From the NCBI GenBank assembly GCA_003589585.1, contig QYYE01000008.1:1-32359 (forward strand): 32,359 nt of DNA. Reading direction: 5' to 3'. A model generated the notes under the pieces. It did no database searches. It saw only the letters and a program-made list of their open reading frames with translations, and was not told the DNA's origin. A program made the translations under genes and the position numbers. Position 1 is the first letter of the stretch; every line of letters starts with the position of its first letter. Shown here piece by piece: positions 15,990 through 23,730 of the stretch. The DNA is from Candidatus Bathyarchaeota archaeon. Its GTDB lineage: Archaea; Thermoproteota; Bathyarchaeia; Bathyarchaeales; Bathycorpusculaceae.

Positions 15990-16003
15990 AAAAGCTTTTT
16001 TAG
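15986..16003. terminator. Bidirectional palindromic terminator
   Basis: CTAAAAAAGCTTTTTTAG is an 18-bp perfect palindrome. It contains the TAA stop of hisI on the plus strand and the TAA stop of the converging RHH gene on the minus strand, and it gives a run of six T's in both directions. T-runs are sufficient terminators in archaea, so this probably ends both transcripts. Confidence 0.7.
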
Positions 16004-16227
16004 CGTAAAGCAAATTTTTCTCTAAATTCTTTACTTGATTCCCGAATTGCTTCTATGTCCTCTTTAGAGAGAAGGCGTCTGAGTTCATCGAACGCTTCTT
16101 TACCTTTGAGCTGTTGCGAGTCGCTATATTTTTCTAATAGAAAGTCGCCCCATGTTTTGTTGCCCTTGATTATTTGCAGACGCTTCTTTACTTCAACGGG
16201 AACGCGGATTGTGGTATATTTTCGCAA
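16000..16227 (-). CDS. Orphan RHH antitoxin-like protein
   Basis: A 75-residue protein starting YTTIRVPVEVKKRLQIIKG, then a helix with KTWGDFLLEKY. This is the ribbon-helix-helix form common in archaeal VapB-type antitoxins. The C-terminal half (LRRLLSKEDIEAIRESSKEF) is the charged helix that would bind a toxin. No PIN or RelE toxin gene lies next to it: downstream is the 3' end of hisI, and upstream is mntA on the other strand. It starts at a TTG with no clear ribosome-binding site. It may be an orphan regulator or the survivor of a lost toxin-antitoxin pair. Confidence 0.65.
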   Translation of the reverse strand: MRKYTTIRVPVEVKKRLQIIKGNKTWGDFLLEKYSDSQQLKGKEAFDELRRLLSKEDIEAIRESSKEFREKFALR

Positions 16228-16335
16228 TTTAACATGCCTAGCAAAGAATCTATTGACTTATTGCTAAAATGTTTTGTCCAATTTACCTGTTGCATCCAAA
16301 AAAGCTTATGTCTTAATAACACGTAATCACTAACC

Positions 16336-16665
16336 ATGGAAATCCAGATCGAAAAGCTACCTGAACCATTAAGAACAAGCGGTTTAGAGAAAAAACTAGT
16401 TGCAATCTGTAGAAAAAATGATGTAATTTTTTTAGCAGTATTCGGTTCTTTTGTTAGAGGCGAACAGCACAGAGGAAGCGATGTTGATATTGCTATCGAA
16501 TTCGACCCAAACAAGGATAAAAGCCTCTTAGAACTAATTCACCTAGAACATGAACTGAGCAAAGTGTTCAAACGTAAAGTTGATCTTGGAATTTTCAGCA
16601 GTATTCACCCGTATGTCATTGATAACGTGAAAAAAGAGATGCTTATCATCTATGAGAGACAATAG
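16336..16665 (+). CDS. mntA: MNT-type nucleotidyltransferase antitoxin (MntA)
   Basis: Minimal nucleotidyltransferase of 109 residues. The catalytic signature GSFVRGEQHRGSDVDIAIEF places Gly37-Ser38 and the metal-binding Asp49 and Asp51; the third acid is Asp83 in KVDLGIF. In type VII toxin-antitoxin pairs MntA neutralises the HEPN toxin by adding AMP to its tyrosine. The next frame is exactly such a HEPN gene, overlapping this one by 14 bp. The MntA frame is intact, while its partner is interrupted. Confidence 0.9.
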   Translation: MEIQIEKLPEPLRTSGLEKKLVAICRKNDVIFLAVFGSFVRGEQHRGSDVDIAIEFDPNKDKSLLELIHLEHELSKVFKRKVDLGIFSSIHPYVIDNVKKEMLIIYERQ

Positions 16666-16990
16666 CACATATTTGAAACATATCTTAGACACAATTTTTG
16701 ATATTGAGCAATTCATGCAAGGGCTGTGAAAAGAGGATTTTTTTAGAAACAGAGAAAAGCAATATGCTGTCTTACGTGGATTGGAGATAATTGGTGAAGC
16801 AACAAAGAACTTAAGCCGCGAACTAAAGAAAGGATGCTCCGAAGTAAATTGGAGAGACATTGCTGGAATGCGCGATAAACTCATCCACGAATATTTCGGT
16901 GTCAATTTGCCGGTAGTCTGGAAAACCGTTAAAGAGGATCTGCCCAACCTAAAGAAACAAGTGCAAAAGTTGCTAACGAGTTCTGAATAA
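16652..16990 (+). pseudogene. hepT: HEPN toxin HepT (DUF86) with in-frame TGA
   Basis: One continuous frame from the ATG at 16652 encodes 112 residues of a HepT toxin, but codon 26 is TGA (16727-16729): FMQGL-stop-KEDFFRNREKQYAVLRGLEIIGEA. There is no frameshift and the rest of the family is well preserved, including the ribonuclease motif R-x4-H-x-Y at Arg74-His79-Tyr81 (RDKLIHEYF). The TGA stands where relatives usually have a small polar residue (from general knowledge of the family). A downstream TTG at 16781 would yield only the C-terminal part. Probably an inactivated toxin; recoding is possible but TGA ends other genes here. Confidence 0.85.
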
Positions 16991-17063
16991 GTATGAGAGC
17001 AAGCTCTTGTAGTTAATGCTTTTAAACAAAAAACCTTTCTATTTCTTGTGAGGGTTGAAGGAA

Positions 17064-18119
17064 ATGTCGTTACATGAAGCTATGCTCTATGAGAAACAAA
17101 AAGACAACAAAGTAAAATGCTGCTTATGCGCAAGGCGCTGCCTCATAAGCGACGGTTCACAAGGTTTCTGCTTGGTCAGGCAAAACAACGGTGGCACGCT
17201 TTACACATTAAATTATGGTAAAGCTGTCTCTGCAGGCGTTGACCCAATCAGCAAAAAGCCTCTTTCACACTTTAACCCAGGCTCGTTGGTGATGTCGGTT
17301 GCGGCTGCGGGCTGCAATTTCCGCTGCCAATTCTGCGACAATTGGATGATAAGCCAAGACCGCGAAGTTGCCGGCAAACCTTTTCCGCCTGAAGAAATTG
17401 TCAAGTCAGCCAAGGACAGCATGTGCCAGGGAATCAGCTACACCTACACTGAACCCACCATCTTCATGGAGTACGCTTACGAAACAGCCAAACTCGCCCA
17501 TAAAGAGGGGTTGTTTAACACGTTTGTCACCAACGGCTACATGACCCCTGAAGCCGTAAAAGCAATTGCGCCCTATCTGGATGCGGCAACAGTTGATTTC
17601 AAAGGCGGCGGCGACCCGGGCTTTTACAAGACGGTTTCAGCTGTGCCAAACGTTAAAGCCATTTACGAGGCGCTAAAAGAGCTTAAGCTAAACGGCGTGC
17701 ATATTGAGATTACTAATTTGATTGTTCCAAAAATAGGCGACTCCATGGAAAAAATAAAGACGATGGCTGTGTGGATTAAGAACTACTTAGGTGAGGACAC
17801 GCCGTTTCACCTGCTCCGTTTTCATCCAGACTATAAAATGACTACGCTGCCAGCCACAAGCGTTGAAGCCTTGGAAACGGCTTACATGACCGCTAAAAAT
17901 GAGGGCTTAAACTATGTTTACGTGGGAAACGTGCCTGGTCACCCAGCGGAGAACACTTACTGCCCAAACTGCAACGAAACCATAATCAAACGATACAGCT
18001 TCGACATCACCCTTTGGAACCTGACAAACGACATGCGATGCCCCGTCTGCGGACAACAAATCCCAATAAAAGGCAAAGTGTACCAGTCGAGCCTGCGTTT
18101 TCCTTACGCCCTGTTCTAG
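17064..18119 (+). CDS. amrS: AmmeMemoRadiSam-type radical SAM protein
   Basis: Radical SAM enzyme of the AmrS family, which occurs together with AMMECR1 and MEMO1-like proteins in many archaea and bacteria; its substrate is not established. The SAM-cluster cysteines are Cys84, Cys88 and Cys91 in AAGCNFRCQFCDNW. The N-terminus has the family's extra cysteine block KCCLCARRCLISDGSQGFC, and TYTEPTIFMEY and VTNGYMTPEA follow. The C-terminus carries two CPxC pairs (CPNC and CPVC) that may bind zinc or a second cluster. I chose the ATG at 17064, close behind GAGGGTTGAAGG; a TTG at 17055 is in frame. No AMMECR1 or MEMO1 gene is in the window. Confidence 0.9.
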   Translation: MSLHEAMLYEKQKDNKVKCCLCARRCLISDGSQGFCLVRQNNGGTLYTLNYGKAVSAGVDPISKKPLSHFNPGSLVMSVAAAGCNFRCQFCDNWMISQDREVAGKPFPPEEIVKSAKDSMCQGISYTYTEPTIFMEYAYETAKLAHKEGLFNTFVTNGYMTPEAVKAIAPYLDAATVDFKGGGDPGFYKTVSAVPNVKAIYEALKELKLNGVHIEITNLIVPKIGDSMEKIKTMAVWIKNYLGEDTPFHLLRFHPDYKMTTLPATSVEALETAYMTAKNEGLNYVYVGNVPGHPAENTYCPNCNETIIKRYSFDITLWNLTNDMRCPVCGQQIPIKGKVYQSSLRFPYALF

Positions 18120-18137
18120 GGTAAACCGGGAAGACAT

Positions 18138-19226
18138 ATGTGGAGAATCCTAAGACCCGAAGCTGAAGCCGTCCTCAACGATGAATTAGCAAAGAAGAGC
18201 CTATCAAGATACTTCTCCATAATCAAAAACCAAAAGCCCGCAAAGTTTCTTGTAGCCAAACGAGTCGAGGCTGAGTTTTCAAGAAACGACTCTTTAGAAG
18301 CGCTATGGAGCCAGCACACGCACGGCACACAGGAGTTTTTGAATCTTGAGCGCCAAATTGACAACGGCAAACCCCTTGACTCCATCCCTAAGCCAGAAGA
18401 ATCCTTCTTTGACCTAAAAAACGCAATCGCCATAAAGACTCTAGAGTGCTGCAACTTTTGCGCTCGCAAGTGTGGCGTAAACAGGTTAGCTGACAGGTTG
18501 GGGTTTTGCGGCTGCGGCAGAGCCATGAGTGTTTCCAGTATTTTCGTGCATATGGGTGAGGAGCCTGAGCTTGTGCCTTCAGGAACCATATTCACCATGG
18601 GCTGCACCATTAGGTGTCGACACTGCCAGAACTGGACCATATCGCAGTGGAAAGAAGCCCCAAAGGAGTACACACCCGAAGAGTTGGCAAAGGAAGTGGA
18701 AAACCTGCGTTTGGGAGGCTGCAGAAACGTGAATTTGGTGGGCGGGGAACCGACGCCTTGGCTTGCGCATTGGCTGGAAACCTTCCAATATGTGGACGTT
18801 AATGTGCCTGTGGTTTGGAACTCTAACTCGTATTACAGCGGGGAAACGGCACAGTTGCTGGCAGGCTTTGCAGACGTTTACCTTTTAGATTTCAAGTATG
18901 GACCAGGCGACTGCGCACAGAGGATTTCAGATGCACCGGACTACTGGGAAGTCTGCACCCATAACCATTTGGAAGCGAAGAAGTATGGTGAATTGATTGT
19001 GCGGGTGCTGGTTTTACCTGGCCACTTAGAGTGCTGTACTAAGCCGATTTTGCAGTGGATTGCCCGGAATTTGGGTGTTGAGACAAGGGTTAATTTGATG
19101 TTTCAGTACCGTCCTGAGTGGCGTGCACATGAGGTTCCTGAGTTGCGCCGAAGACTTACAAGAGCTGAGATTCAAAGGGCTGAAGAGTTGGCTGAGGAAG
19201 CAGGCTTAAAGAACCTGGCGACTTAG
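18138..19226 (+). CDS. Radical SAM protein, PflX / COG1313 type
   Basis: A second radical SAM protein begins 18 bp after the first, so the two are probably an operon. The 362-residue product has a long N-terminal region (1-100) without recognised domain, a cysteine block ECCNFCARKCGVN...GFCGCG at 103-126, and the cluster motif Cys156-Cys160-Cys163 in MGCTIRCRHCQNW. It continues NLVGGEPTPW, VWNSNSYYS and LLDFKYGPGDCAQ, the pattern of proteins annotated as putative pyruvate formate-lyase activating enzyme (PflX). There is no glycyl radical enzyme nearby, so the activator label is not supported; function is unknown. Confidence 0.85.
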   Translation: MWRILRPEAEAVLNDELAKKSLSRYFSIIKNQKPAKFLVAKRVEAEFSRNDSLEALWSQHTHGTQEFLNLERQIDNGKPLDSIPKPEESFFDLKNAIAIKTLECCNFCARKCGVNRLADRLGFCGCGRAMSVSSIFVHMGEEPELVPSGTIFTMGCTIRCRHCQNWTISQWKEAPKEYTPEELAKEVENLRLGGCRNVNLVGGEPTPWLAHWLETFQYVDVNVPVVWNSNSYYSGETAQLLAGFADVYLLDFKYGPGDCAQRISDAPDYWEVCTHNHLEAKKYGELIVRVLVLPGHLECCTKPILQWIARNLGVETRVNLMFQYRPEWRAHEVPELRRRLTRAEIQRAEELAEEAGLKNLAT

Positions 19227-19341
19227 CAACTCTGTTTAGAAAGCCCAAGTAGACTGCAAAAGCTCTGTTCCTATGGTGAATTACCCTTTTTTTCCATAAA
19301 CTTATATTAAATCACATGTTAATGTTACCTTGTGCGCAAGA

Positions 19342-20205
19342 ATGAAGGGGTATCTCGCAAAAAAAGAGGCAAAAACGTTAGCTACAGTGCTTGTCGCTAT
19401 CGTTCTTTTAGCATCCTTAGCTTCGGGACTCGTGCAAGCTAGCGGTGAACCTTCAGATTTAATGGCTAACGACATAGATGCGAACAACCAAGATAACGCA
19501 CAGGACTCTCTGCCTAGCTTAGTTGCGAATTATGACCCGACGGCTAAACAGATTTACGACTTTTTTTCAGCCATAGGCTCAGCCTTAGGAATTTCGTCTG
19601 ATTCATTTGTTAACGCAACAATAGGCATGTTAATGCTCCTGATAATTTTCACAGCAATATTGGCAGTCGCAACCGTGGGTGTACGCAAACGTAAGGTAAA
19701 AAGAAAGCAGAAAGAGCAAGCTAAAACGGAAGATCCTCAACCAACAAAAATAGAGCAGGTTGAAACTGTAACCACTCCAACCGTCAAGCCTGCAGAGATT
19801 CCGCCGACCGACATAAAACCAGAAGTCCAGCCAACTCCTGCCTCTAAACTAGCAAACGGCGGCACTCCAGCTTTACCCAGCGCCTTGAATTTGCAGGCAC
19901 AATGGACAGAAGGCAAAGTCACCCTAACTTGGGAAACCCCGCAAATCAACGCCAAAGGATACCGACTTGACGGATACCTCATTTCAGCGGTTCAGTATGG
20001 CCCCATGAGTATCTCGCCGGTTAAGGCGCCTATAGCTCATCTTCCGGTGAACGCTACGCAATGGTCCGAGGCTTTCACGCAGACTTACCGGTGGAACAGC
20101 AGAGGAGACACAGACGGCTACATCGTGGAAGCGATAGTGCGTTATACATCAAAGAGCGGATTTAAAGGGATTTTACGCATCGGTGCGATAATCTACGCTC
20201 CCTAA
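19342..20205 (+). CDS. Membrane protein with predicted cytoplasmic FN3-like domain
   Basis: I do not recognise a named family. The start at ATG 19342 gives a hydrophobic N-terminal signal or anchor (about 13-34), an exposed segment of about 60 polar residues, a second transmembrane helix near residues 90-112 (MLMLLIIFTAILAVATVGV) and then a strongly basic stretch RKRKVKRKQK. By the positive-inside rule the rest faces the cytoplasm. A Pro/Thr-rich linker (about 125-180) leads to a C-terminal beta-sandwich that looks like fibronectin type III: LNLQAQWTEGKVTLTWETP, GYRLDGYLISAVQYG, ATQWSEAFTQTYRW. A TATA-like TTATATTAAAT near 19302 precedes it. Confidence 0.6.
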   Translation: MKGYLAKKEAKTLATVLVAIVLLASLASGLVQASGEPSDLMANDIDANNQDNAQDSLPSLVANYDPTAKQIYDFFSAIGSALGISSDSFVNATIGMLMLLIIFTAILAVATVGVRKRKVKRKQKEQAKTEDPQPTKIEQVETVTTPTVKPAEIPPTDIKPEVQPTPASKLANGGTPALPSALNLQAQWTEGKVTLTWETPQINAKGYRLDGYLISAVQYGPMSISPVKAPIAHLPVNATQWSEAFTQTYRWNSRGDTDGYIVEAIVRYTSKSGFKGILRIGAIIYAP

Positions 20206-20305
20206 CCCAACAGGCACCGACTCAATTTCTTCTTAAAGAAAATGAACGCGAACTTAAGCCTTTATTAGGATAAAACCGAAAAGTGCAGGTGAAAGTGCTG
20301 ATTAG

Positions 20306-21148
20306 ATGGTTAAGTATAACGCGTTGGCAATCTCTACCGACTACTGGAAACCAGGCGACAACTATCTTGAAAAAATAGCCAACGCACTGCAAAACAAAGT
20401 GGAAAACGGCGACTTTGTGGTGGTTTCCGAGAAAGCCGTCTCCACAGCATTGGGCAACATCATAGACGAAAGCAGCGTTAAGCCCAGCCTAAACGCTAAA
20501 TTTTTAGCGCGGTTTTGGATGCGTCTTGTCTGGGGATACAGCCTTGGCATAATTTGCCGCTTTGGTCAAAGACTGATTCGCAGGCTCAGAGAGTACCCGC
20601 TGGAATCTGGTAGTCGCCACAAGCAAATAACCCTCCAACAGGCAGGACTGCTACAGGCGCTCATGTTCGGCTCTGAAGGTGCTATTGATGGCTCTAACCT
20701 GCCATACTCCTACGTGAGCCTACCGCTAAGAAACTCAGGCGAGCAGGCGGAAAAAATTCGAAGGCAAATCCTGAGTGAATTTGGGAAAAATATTTGCGTA
20801 ATAATTGCTGACACAGACAAGACCTACAAGTTCAGGAACTTTTTTTTCACCCCAAGACCAAGCCCTCTCAATGGCATACATTCCTTCGGAGGAACCGCCA
20901 CCTACATCATGGGCAGAGTGTTGAAACTCAAAAAAAGCTCCACCCCTCTGGCAGTGGCGGGATGCAGTCTCCAAGCGGCTTTAGCGCTGAAAATTACTAA
21001 TATTGCAGACAGAACGCGTGGTCCTGGTTCGGGAGCTACGGTTTGGGACATGGCGTCAAGGTTTGGGGTGGAAGTTAATGGGGTTAGCTGGGATATGCTG
21101 TCTAAAATCAAGCATAAACCTGTAGTCATCGTGCGGAAAGCGGAATAA
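20306..21148 (+). CDS. Coenzyme F420-0:gamma-glutamyl ligase-like protein
   Basis: Resembles the CofE/FbiB glutamyl ligase family, which adds glutamate to coenzyme F420-0. Matching landmarks are the N-terminal GDFVVVSEKAVSTALGNIID, the GAIDGSNLPYSYVSLPL segment, EKIRRQI, and VIIADTDKTYKFRNFF in place of the usual metal-binding VITDTFGR. At 280 residues it is longer than CofE (about 250) and the central part WGYSLGIICRFGQRL is divergent. It could be the functional F420 ligase or a paralogue acting on another substrate; an F420-type oxidoreductase is encoded at 28470. An upstream A/T-rich TTTATTAGGATAAAAC near 20260-20276 may be the promoter. Confidence 0.72.
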   Translation: MVKYNALAISTDYWKPGDNYLEKIANALQNKVENGDFVVVSEKAVSTALGNIIDESSVKPSLNAKFLARFWMRLVWGYSLGIICRFGQRLIRRLREYPLESGSRHKQITLQQAGLLQALMFGSEGAIDGSNLPYSYVSLPLRNSGEQAEKIRRQILSEFGKNICVIIADTDKTYKFRNFFFTPRPSPLNGIHSFGGTATYIMGRVLKLKKSSTPLAVAGCSLQAALALKITNIADRTRGPGSGATVWDMASRFGVEVNGVSWDMLSKIKHKPVVIVRKAE

Positions 21149-21248
21149 AAAGGCAAAAATATGGTTCTGTTGATTATTACTATAGCTGTTTTTCAAAGAC
21201 AACACATAAAAACAAGAGCTAAACTGTAAGGAAAATGCTGGGTTAACA

Positions 21249-22748
21249 ATGGAAGAAGCCATACGAAAATTAGACGCTTTCTTTAATCCTCGCTCCGTTG
21301 CAGTAATCGGCGCGACTAAAAAAATCGATAAAGCAGGCTACGTCATATTCAAAAACTTCTCAACCAACAAGATGCGCGGGGTTTTCAAGGGCGCCCTCTA
21401 CCCGGTTAACCCAAAGGAAGAGTCAATTTTAGGCTTCAAATGCTACCCCAACATAACCCAAATCCCAGACAAAGTCGAGTTAATCGTTGTTATTGTACCC
21501 GCCAAAGCCGTGCCCGCCATCATGGAGCAAGCCGCATCAAAAAAAGTTAAGGCTGCCATCATTATAAGCTCAGGCTTCAAAGAAGTTGGAAACAAAGAAC
21601 TCGAAGAACAAGTTGTCGAAGCCGCAAAGAAAGGCGGAATACGCATTTTGGGACCCAACTGCCTTGGAACTTATTACTCGAAAACTGGCGTGGACACGCT
21701 GTTCTTGCCTGAAACGAAAGTTCTTTCAACTGGGGATGATGTGGTTGCCACTCCCCGCCCCATGCCAGGCAACATTGCTATGATTACGCAGAGTGGAGCG
21801 TTCGGTGTTGCAGCCTTGGATTATTTGACGGGTCGCCAGATGGGCGTTAGCAAATTCGTCAGCTTCGGCAACAAAGCCGATGTCACCGAATCAGACATTC
21901 TCCACTATCTCCTGTATGATAAAGAAACTAAAGTCATCCTCGTCTACCTTGAAGATATTAAGGCTGGACGAGAATTTCTGCGGGTAGCCAAAAAAGTCAC
22001 AGCTAAAAAACCCGTCGTCGTTATCAAGTCAGGACGAAGCATCGCAGGAGCAAGAGCTGCCGCCTCCCACACGGGCGCCATTGCTGGTTCGGATAAAATT
22101 TATGATGCAGCTTTTGAGCAGGGCGGTGTGATTAGAGCCCGCGACATGGAAGAGTTCTTTGACATGGGCAAAGCGTTAGCGATGCAGCCGCCAGCTTTTG
22201 GCCGAAACATCGGCGTCTTAACAGATGCTGGTGGACCCGGAGTCATGACGGTTGATGAATGCGAAGCGCTGGGTTTAACGGTTGAACGTTTCACTGAGCA
22301 GACCCTGCAGAAATTCCAGGAGCTCAAGGACAAGGATGTCATACTGAAGATTGCCGCAACCTCAAACCCAGTAGACCTCACTGGCTCAGTCACTGATGAC
22401 ATGTTTGAAATCGCCGCTGAACTGATGTTTCAAGACCCAAATGTGCACGGCATAATCTTGCTCGGTCTGCACCACATGCCTGGGCTGCGAGAGAAATACA
22501 TCGATGGAATAGTGGAGATTGCCTCAAAATACAGCAAACCCATTGTGATGTGCGATATCGGCGAGACCGAAATGGCCCTCTACACGCGGTCGAGGTTTGA
22601 CAGGCTATGTGTTCCCTCTTTTGCTTCTCCTGAGGATGCTGCTCGGGCTATGAAGGCGCTGGTGACTTATGGTTTGTACTTGCAGAAGACTGGTGTTGCT
22701 GAGCAGTACATGGCTGAATGCATAAGAAAAGCTGAACTTAAACGGTAA
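21249..22748 (+). CDS. acdA: Acetate/acyl-CoA ligase (ADP-forming), alpha subunit
   Basis: Alpha subunit of the ADP-forming acyl-CoA synthetase, which makes ATP from acyl-CoA in many anaerobic archaea. It has a CoA-binding Rossmann domain (FFNPRSVAVIGATKK), then succinyl-CoA-synthetase-like domains with ITQSGAFG, SFGNKADV and the phosphorylated histidine His274 in AASHTGAIAGS. The third domain (NIGVLTDAGGPGVMTVDECE) is complete. The 499-residue length is a little over typical alpha subunits. The beta subunit (ATP-grasp) is not adjacent, so it is encoded elsewhere. The 3' end overlaps the converging ribK by 11 bp. Confidence 0.93.
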   Translation: MEEAIRKLDAFFNPRSVAVIGATKKIDKAGYVIFKNFSTNKMRGVFKGALYPVNPKEESILGFKCYPNITQIPDKVELIVVIVPAKAVPAIMEQAASKKVKAAIIISSGFKEVGNKELEEQVVEAAKKGGIRILGPNCLGTYYSKTGVDTLFLPETKVLSTGDDVVATPRPMPGNIAMITQSGAFGVAALDYLTGRQMGVSKFVSFGNKADVTESDILHYLLYDKETKVILVYLEDIKAGREFLRVAKKVTAKKPVVVIKSGRSIAGARAAASHTGAIAGSDKIYDAAFEQGGVIRARDMEEFFDMGKALAMQPPAFGRNIGVLTDAGGPGVMTVDECEALGLTVERFTEQTLQKFQELKDKDVILKIAATSNPVDLTGSVTDDMFEIAAELMFQDPNVHGIILLGLHHMPGLREKYIDGIVEIASKYSKPIVMCDIGETEMALYTRSRFDRLCVPSFASPEDAARAMKALVTYGLYLQKTGVAEQYMAECIRKAELKR

Positions 22749-23163
22749 CTTTAACGGTGACTTGGCTGCCGTCCTTCAGCTTGAACTGCCCACGCAGGTA
22801 CACTGGAGCGATGACTTCCAGAACGTCGCTTGGGTAGTTGGGAACCAATGGAAGAACAACTGCGCACACCAGAGAATTCATGTAGGCTCTAAACAGGGTG
22901 CCAGGATAGTAGCCTGCCTGAGGCTCCACCTCTAATCCTCCGGCTGCTTCAAGCAAGTTTCTCTTTTCTGTGCTTTCTTTTGTTAAGCGTATGTTGAGTG
23001 TTCCCGAGTAAGGTGAAAAACCCAGTTTTTCCTGTATCTGCCGCCTAACCCACGGCAAATCAACAAACCGTTTCCCATCGCCCTTGCCAGAAAAAACGGT
23101 GCCCTTGAAAACCAGTTTTTCCAAAGCGCAGCCTTCAGTGGCTATTTTTGCTCTTTTAGCCAA
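22738..23163 (-). CDS. ribK: CTP-dependent riboflavin kinase
   Basis: Archaeal riboflavin kinase (DUF120 family) makes FMN from riboflavin using CTP rather than ATP. The fold is a small cradle-loop barrel. Key segments are FKGTVFSGKGDGKRFVDLPWV (near 19-39), LGFSPYSGTLNIRL and the C-terminal DVLEVIAPVYLRGQFKLKDG. No separate HTH domain is present. The start shown is a TTG at 23163, which overlaps the upstream gene by 22 bp; an in-frame TTG at 23124 would give the shorter N-terminus common in relatives. It converges on acdA with an 11-bp overlap. Confidence 0.92.
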   Translation of the reverse strand: MAKRAKIATEGCALEKLVFKGTVFSGKGDGKRFVDLPWVRRQIQEKLGFSPYSGTLNIRLTKESTEKRNLLEAAGGLEVEPQAGYYPGTLFRAYMNSLVCAVVLPLVPNYPSDVLEVIAPVYLRGQFKLKDGSQVTVKVTV

Positions 23164-23510
23164 CTGGCAACTTTGCGCAGTATAGGGTCAGCTGAAATAT
23201 CGACCACTGGCACAATCATCTTTTCTTTGGTTTCAATGGTCTGAGCGTACTTTGGCATGAATGCATAGCCGACAAAGGTCCAGTAGACCCTGCGTGTCTC
23301 CAGCAAGGCTTTGGCTACCGCGGCGGTTGTAGCGGGCAGAGGAAAATACAAGAAGACCACGCCGTCAACCCAGTAGACCCCTGCAAGTTTGCCTCCTGCA
23401 ATCACTGAGGTGAATCGTGCTATTTCTTCAGGGGTGTTGAAGTGGGTTTTCTCCATGACTATAATTTCCTTGAAGGGCTCGTAGGTTATGGCGACATCGC
23501 TTGTGCTCAT
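23142..23510 (-). CDS. Conserved-looking protein of unknown function upstream of ribK
   Basis: I do not recognise this 122-residue protein. It is probably cytoplasmic: no signal or membrane segment. It has alternating strands and helices (KEIIVMEKTHFNTPEEIARFTS, VYWVDGVVFLYFPLP, AVAKALLETRRVYWTFVGYAF, KMIVPVVDISADPILRKVASWL). It overlaps ribK by 22 bp on the same strand, so the two are probably co-translated; that may mean a flavin-related role, but this is inference only. Two copies of TGTCGGCAGT sit upstream around its promoter. Confidence 0.7.
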   Translation of the reverse strand: MSTSDVAITYEPFKEIIVMEKTHFNTPEEIARFTSVIAGGKLAGVYWVDGVVFLYFPLPATTAAVAKALLETRRVYWTFVGYAFMPKYAQTIETKEKMIVPVVDISADPILRKVASWLKEQK

Positions 23511-23538
23511 CTGCTAACTTCTCCAGTCGGTAAGGGTA

Positions 23539-23730
23539 ATGTGTCGGCAGTCCCCTTTTAATTTTGCCATAAACGATATGTCGGCAGTATGGCTGATAGT
23601 GGAAATACCTCTGAAACAAGAGAACTTCACAAACACCACAGGCTTATTAAGCAGGCATAAAATCGACTGCAAAGATGCTCTACTCCTAGCTGCCGCAACA
23701 CGAGTCGGCGCCAAAGAAACAGGATTCTAA
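23539..23730 (+). pseudogene. Possible PIN-domain (VapC) C-terminal remnant
   Basis: A 63-codon frame ends KQENFTNTTGLLSRHKID, then CKDALLLAAATRVGAKETGF. The KIDCKDALLLAAATRVGAK part resembles the third acidic motif of PIN domains (D-A-L followed by an Ala-rich helix). The other acidic motifs and the usual C-terminal T-x-D are missing. If correct, it is a short relic of a toxin gene. The match is brief and could be chance. Confidence 0.3.
23542..23588. promoter_or_regulatory. Pair of TGTCGGCAGT direct repeats upstream of the unknown/ribK operon
   Basis: Identical 10-base copies at 23542-23551 and 23579-23588 are 37 bp apart, flanking an A/T-rich stretch on the minus-strand promoter side of the gene starting at 23510. 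Paired sites around a promoter suggest a regulator-binding site. Two short copies are weak evidence. Confidence 0.35.

Noticed and set aside
17055-17063. TTG start for the first radical SAM gene
   Set aside because: It is in frame, but the ATG at 17064 gives the family-like N-terminus and has a GAGG/GAAGG stretch before it.
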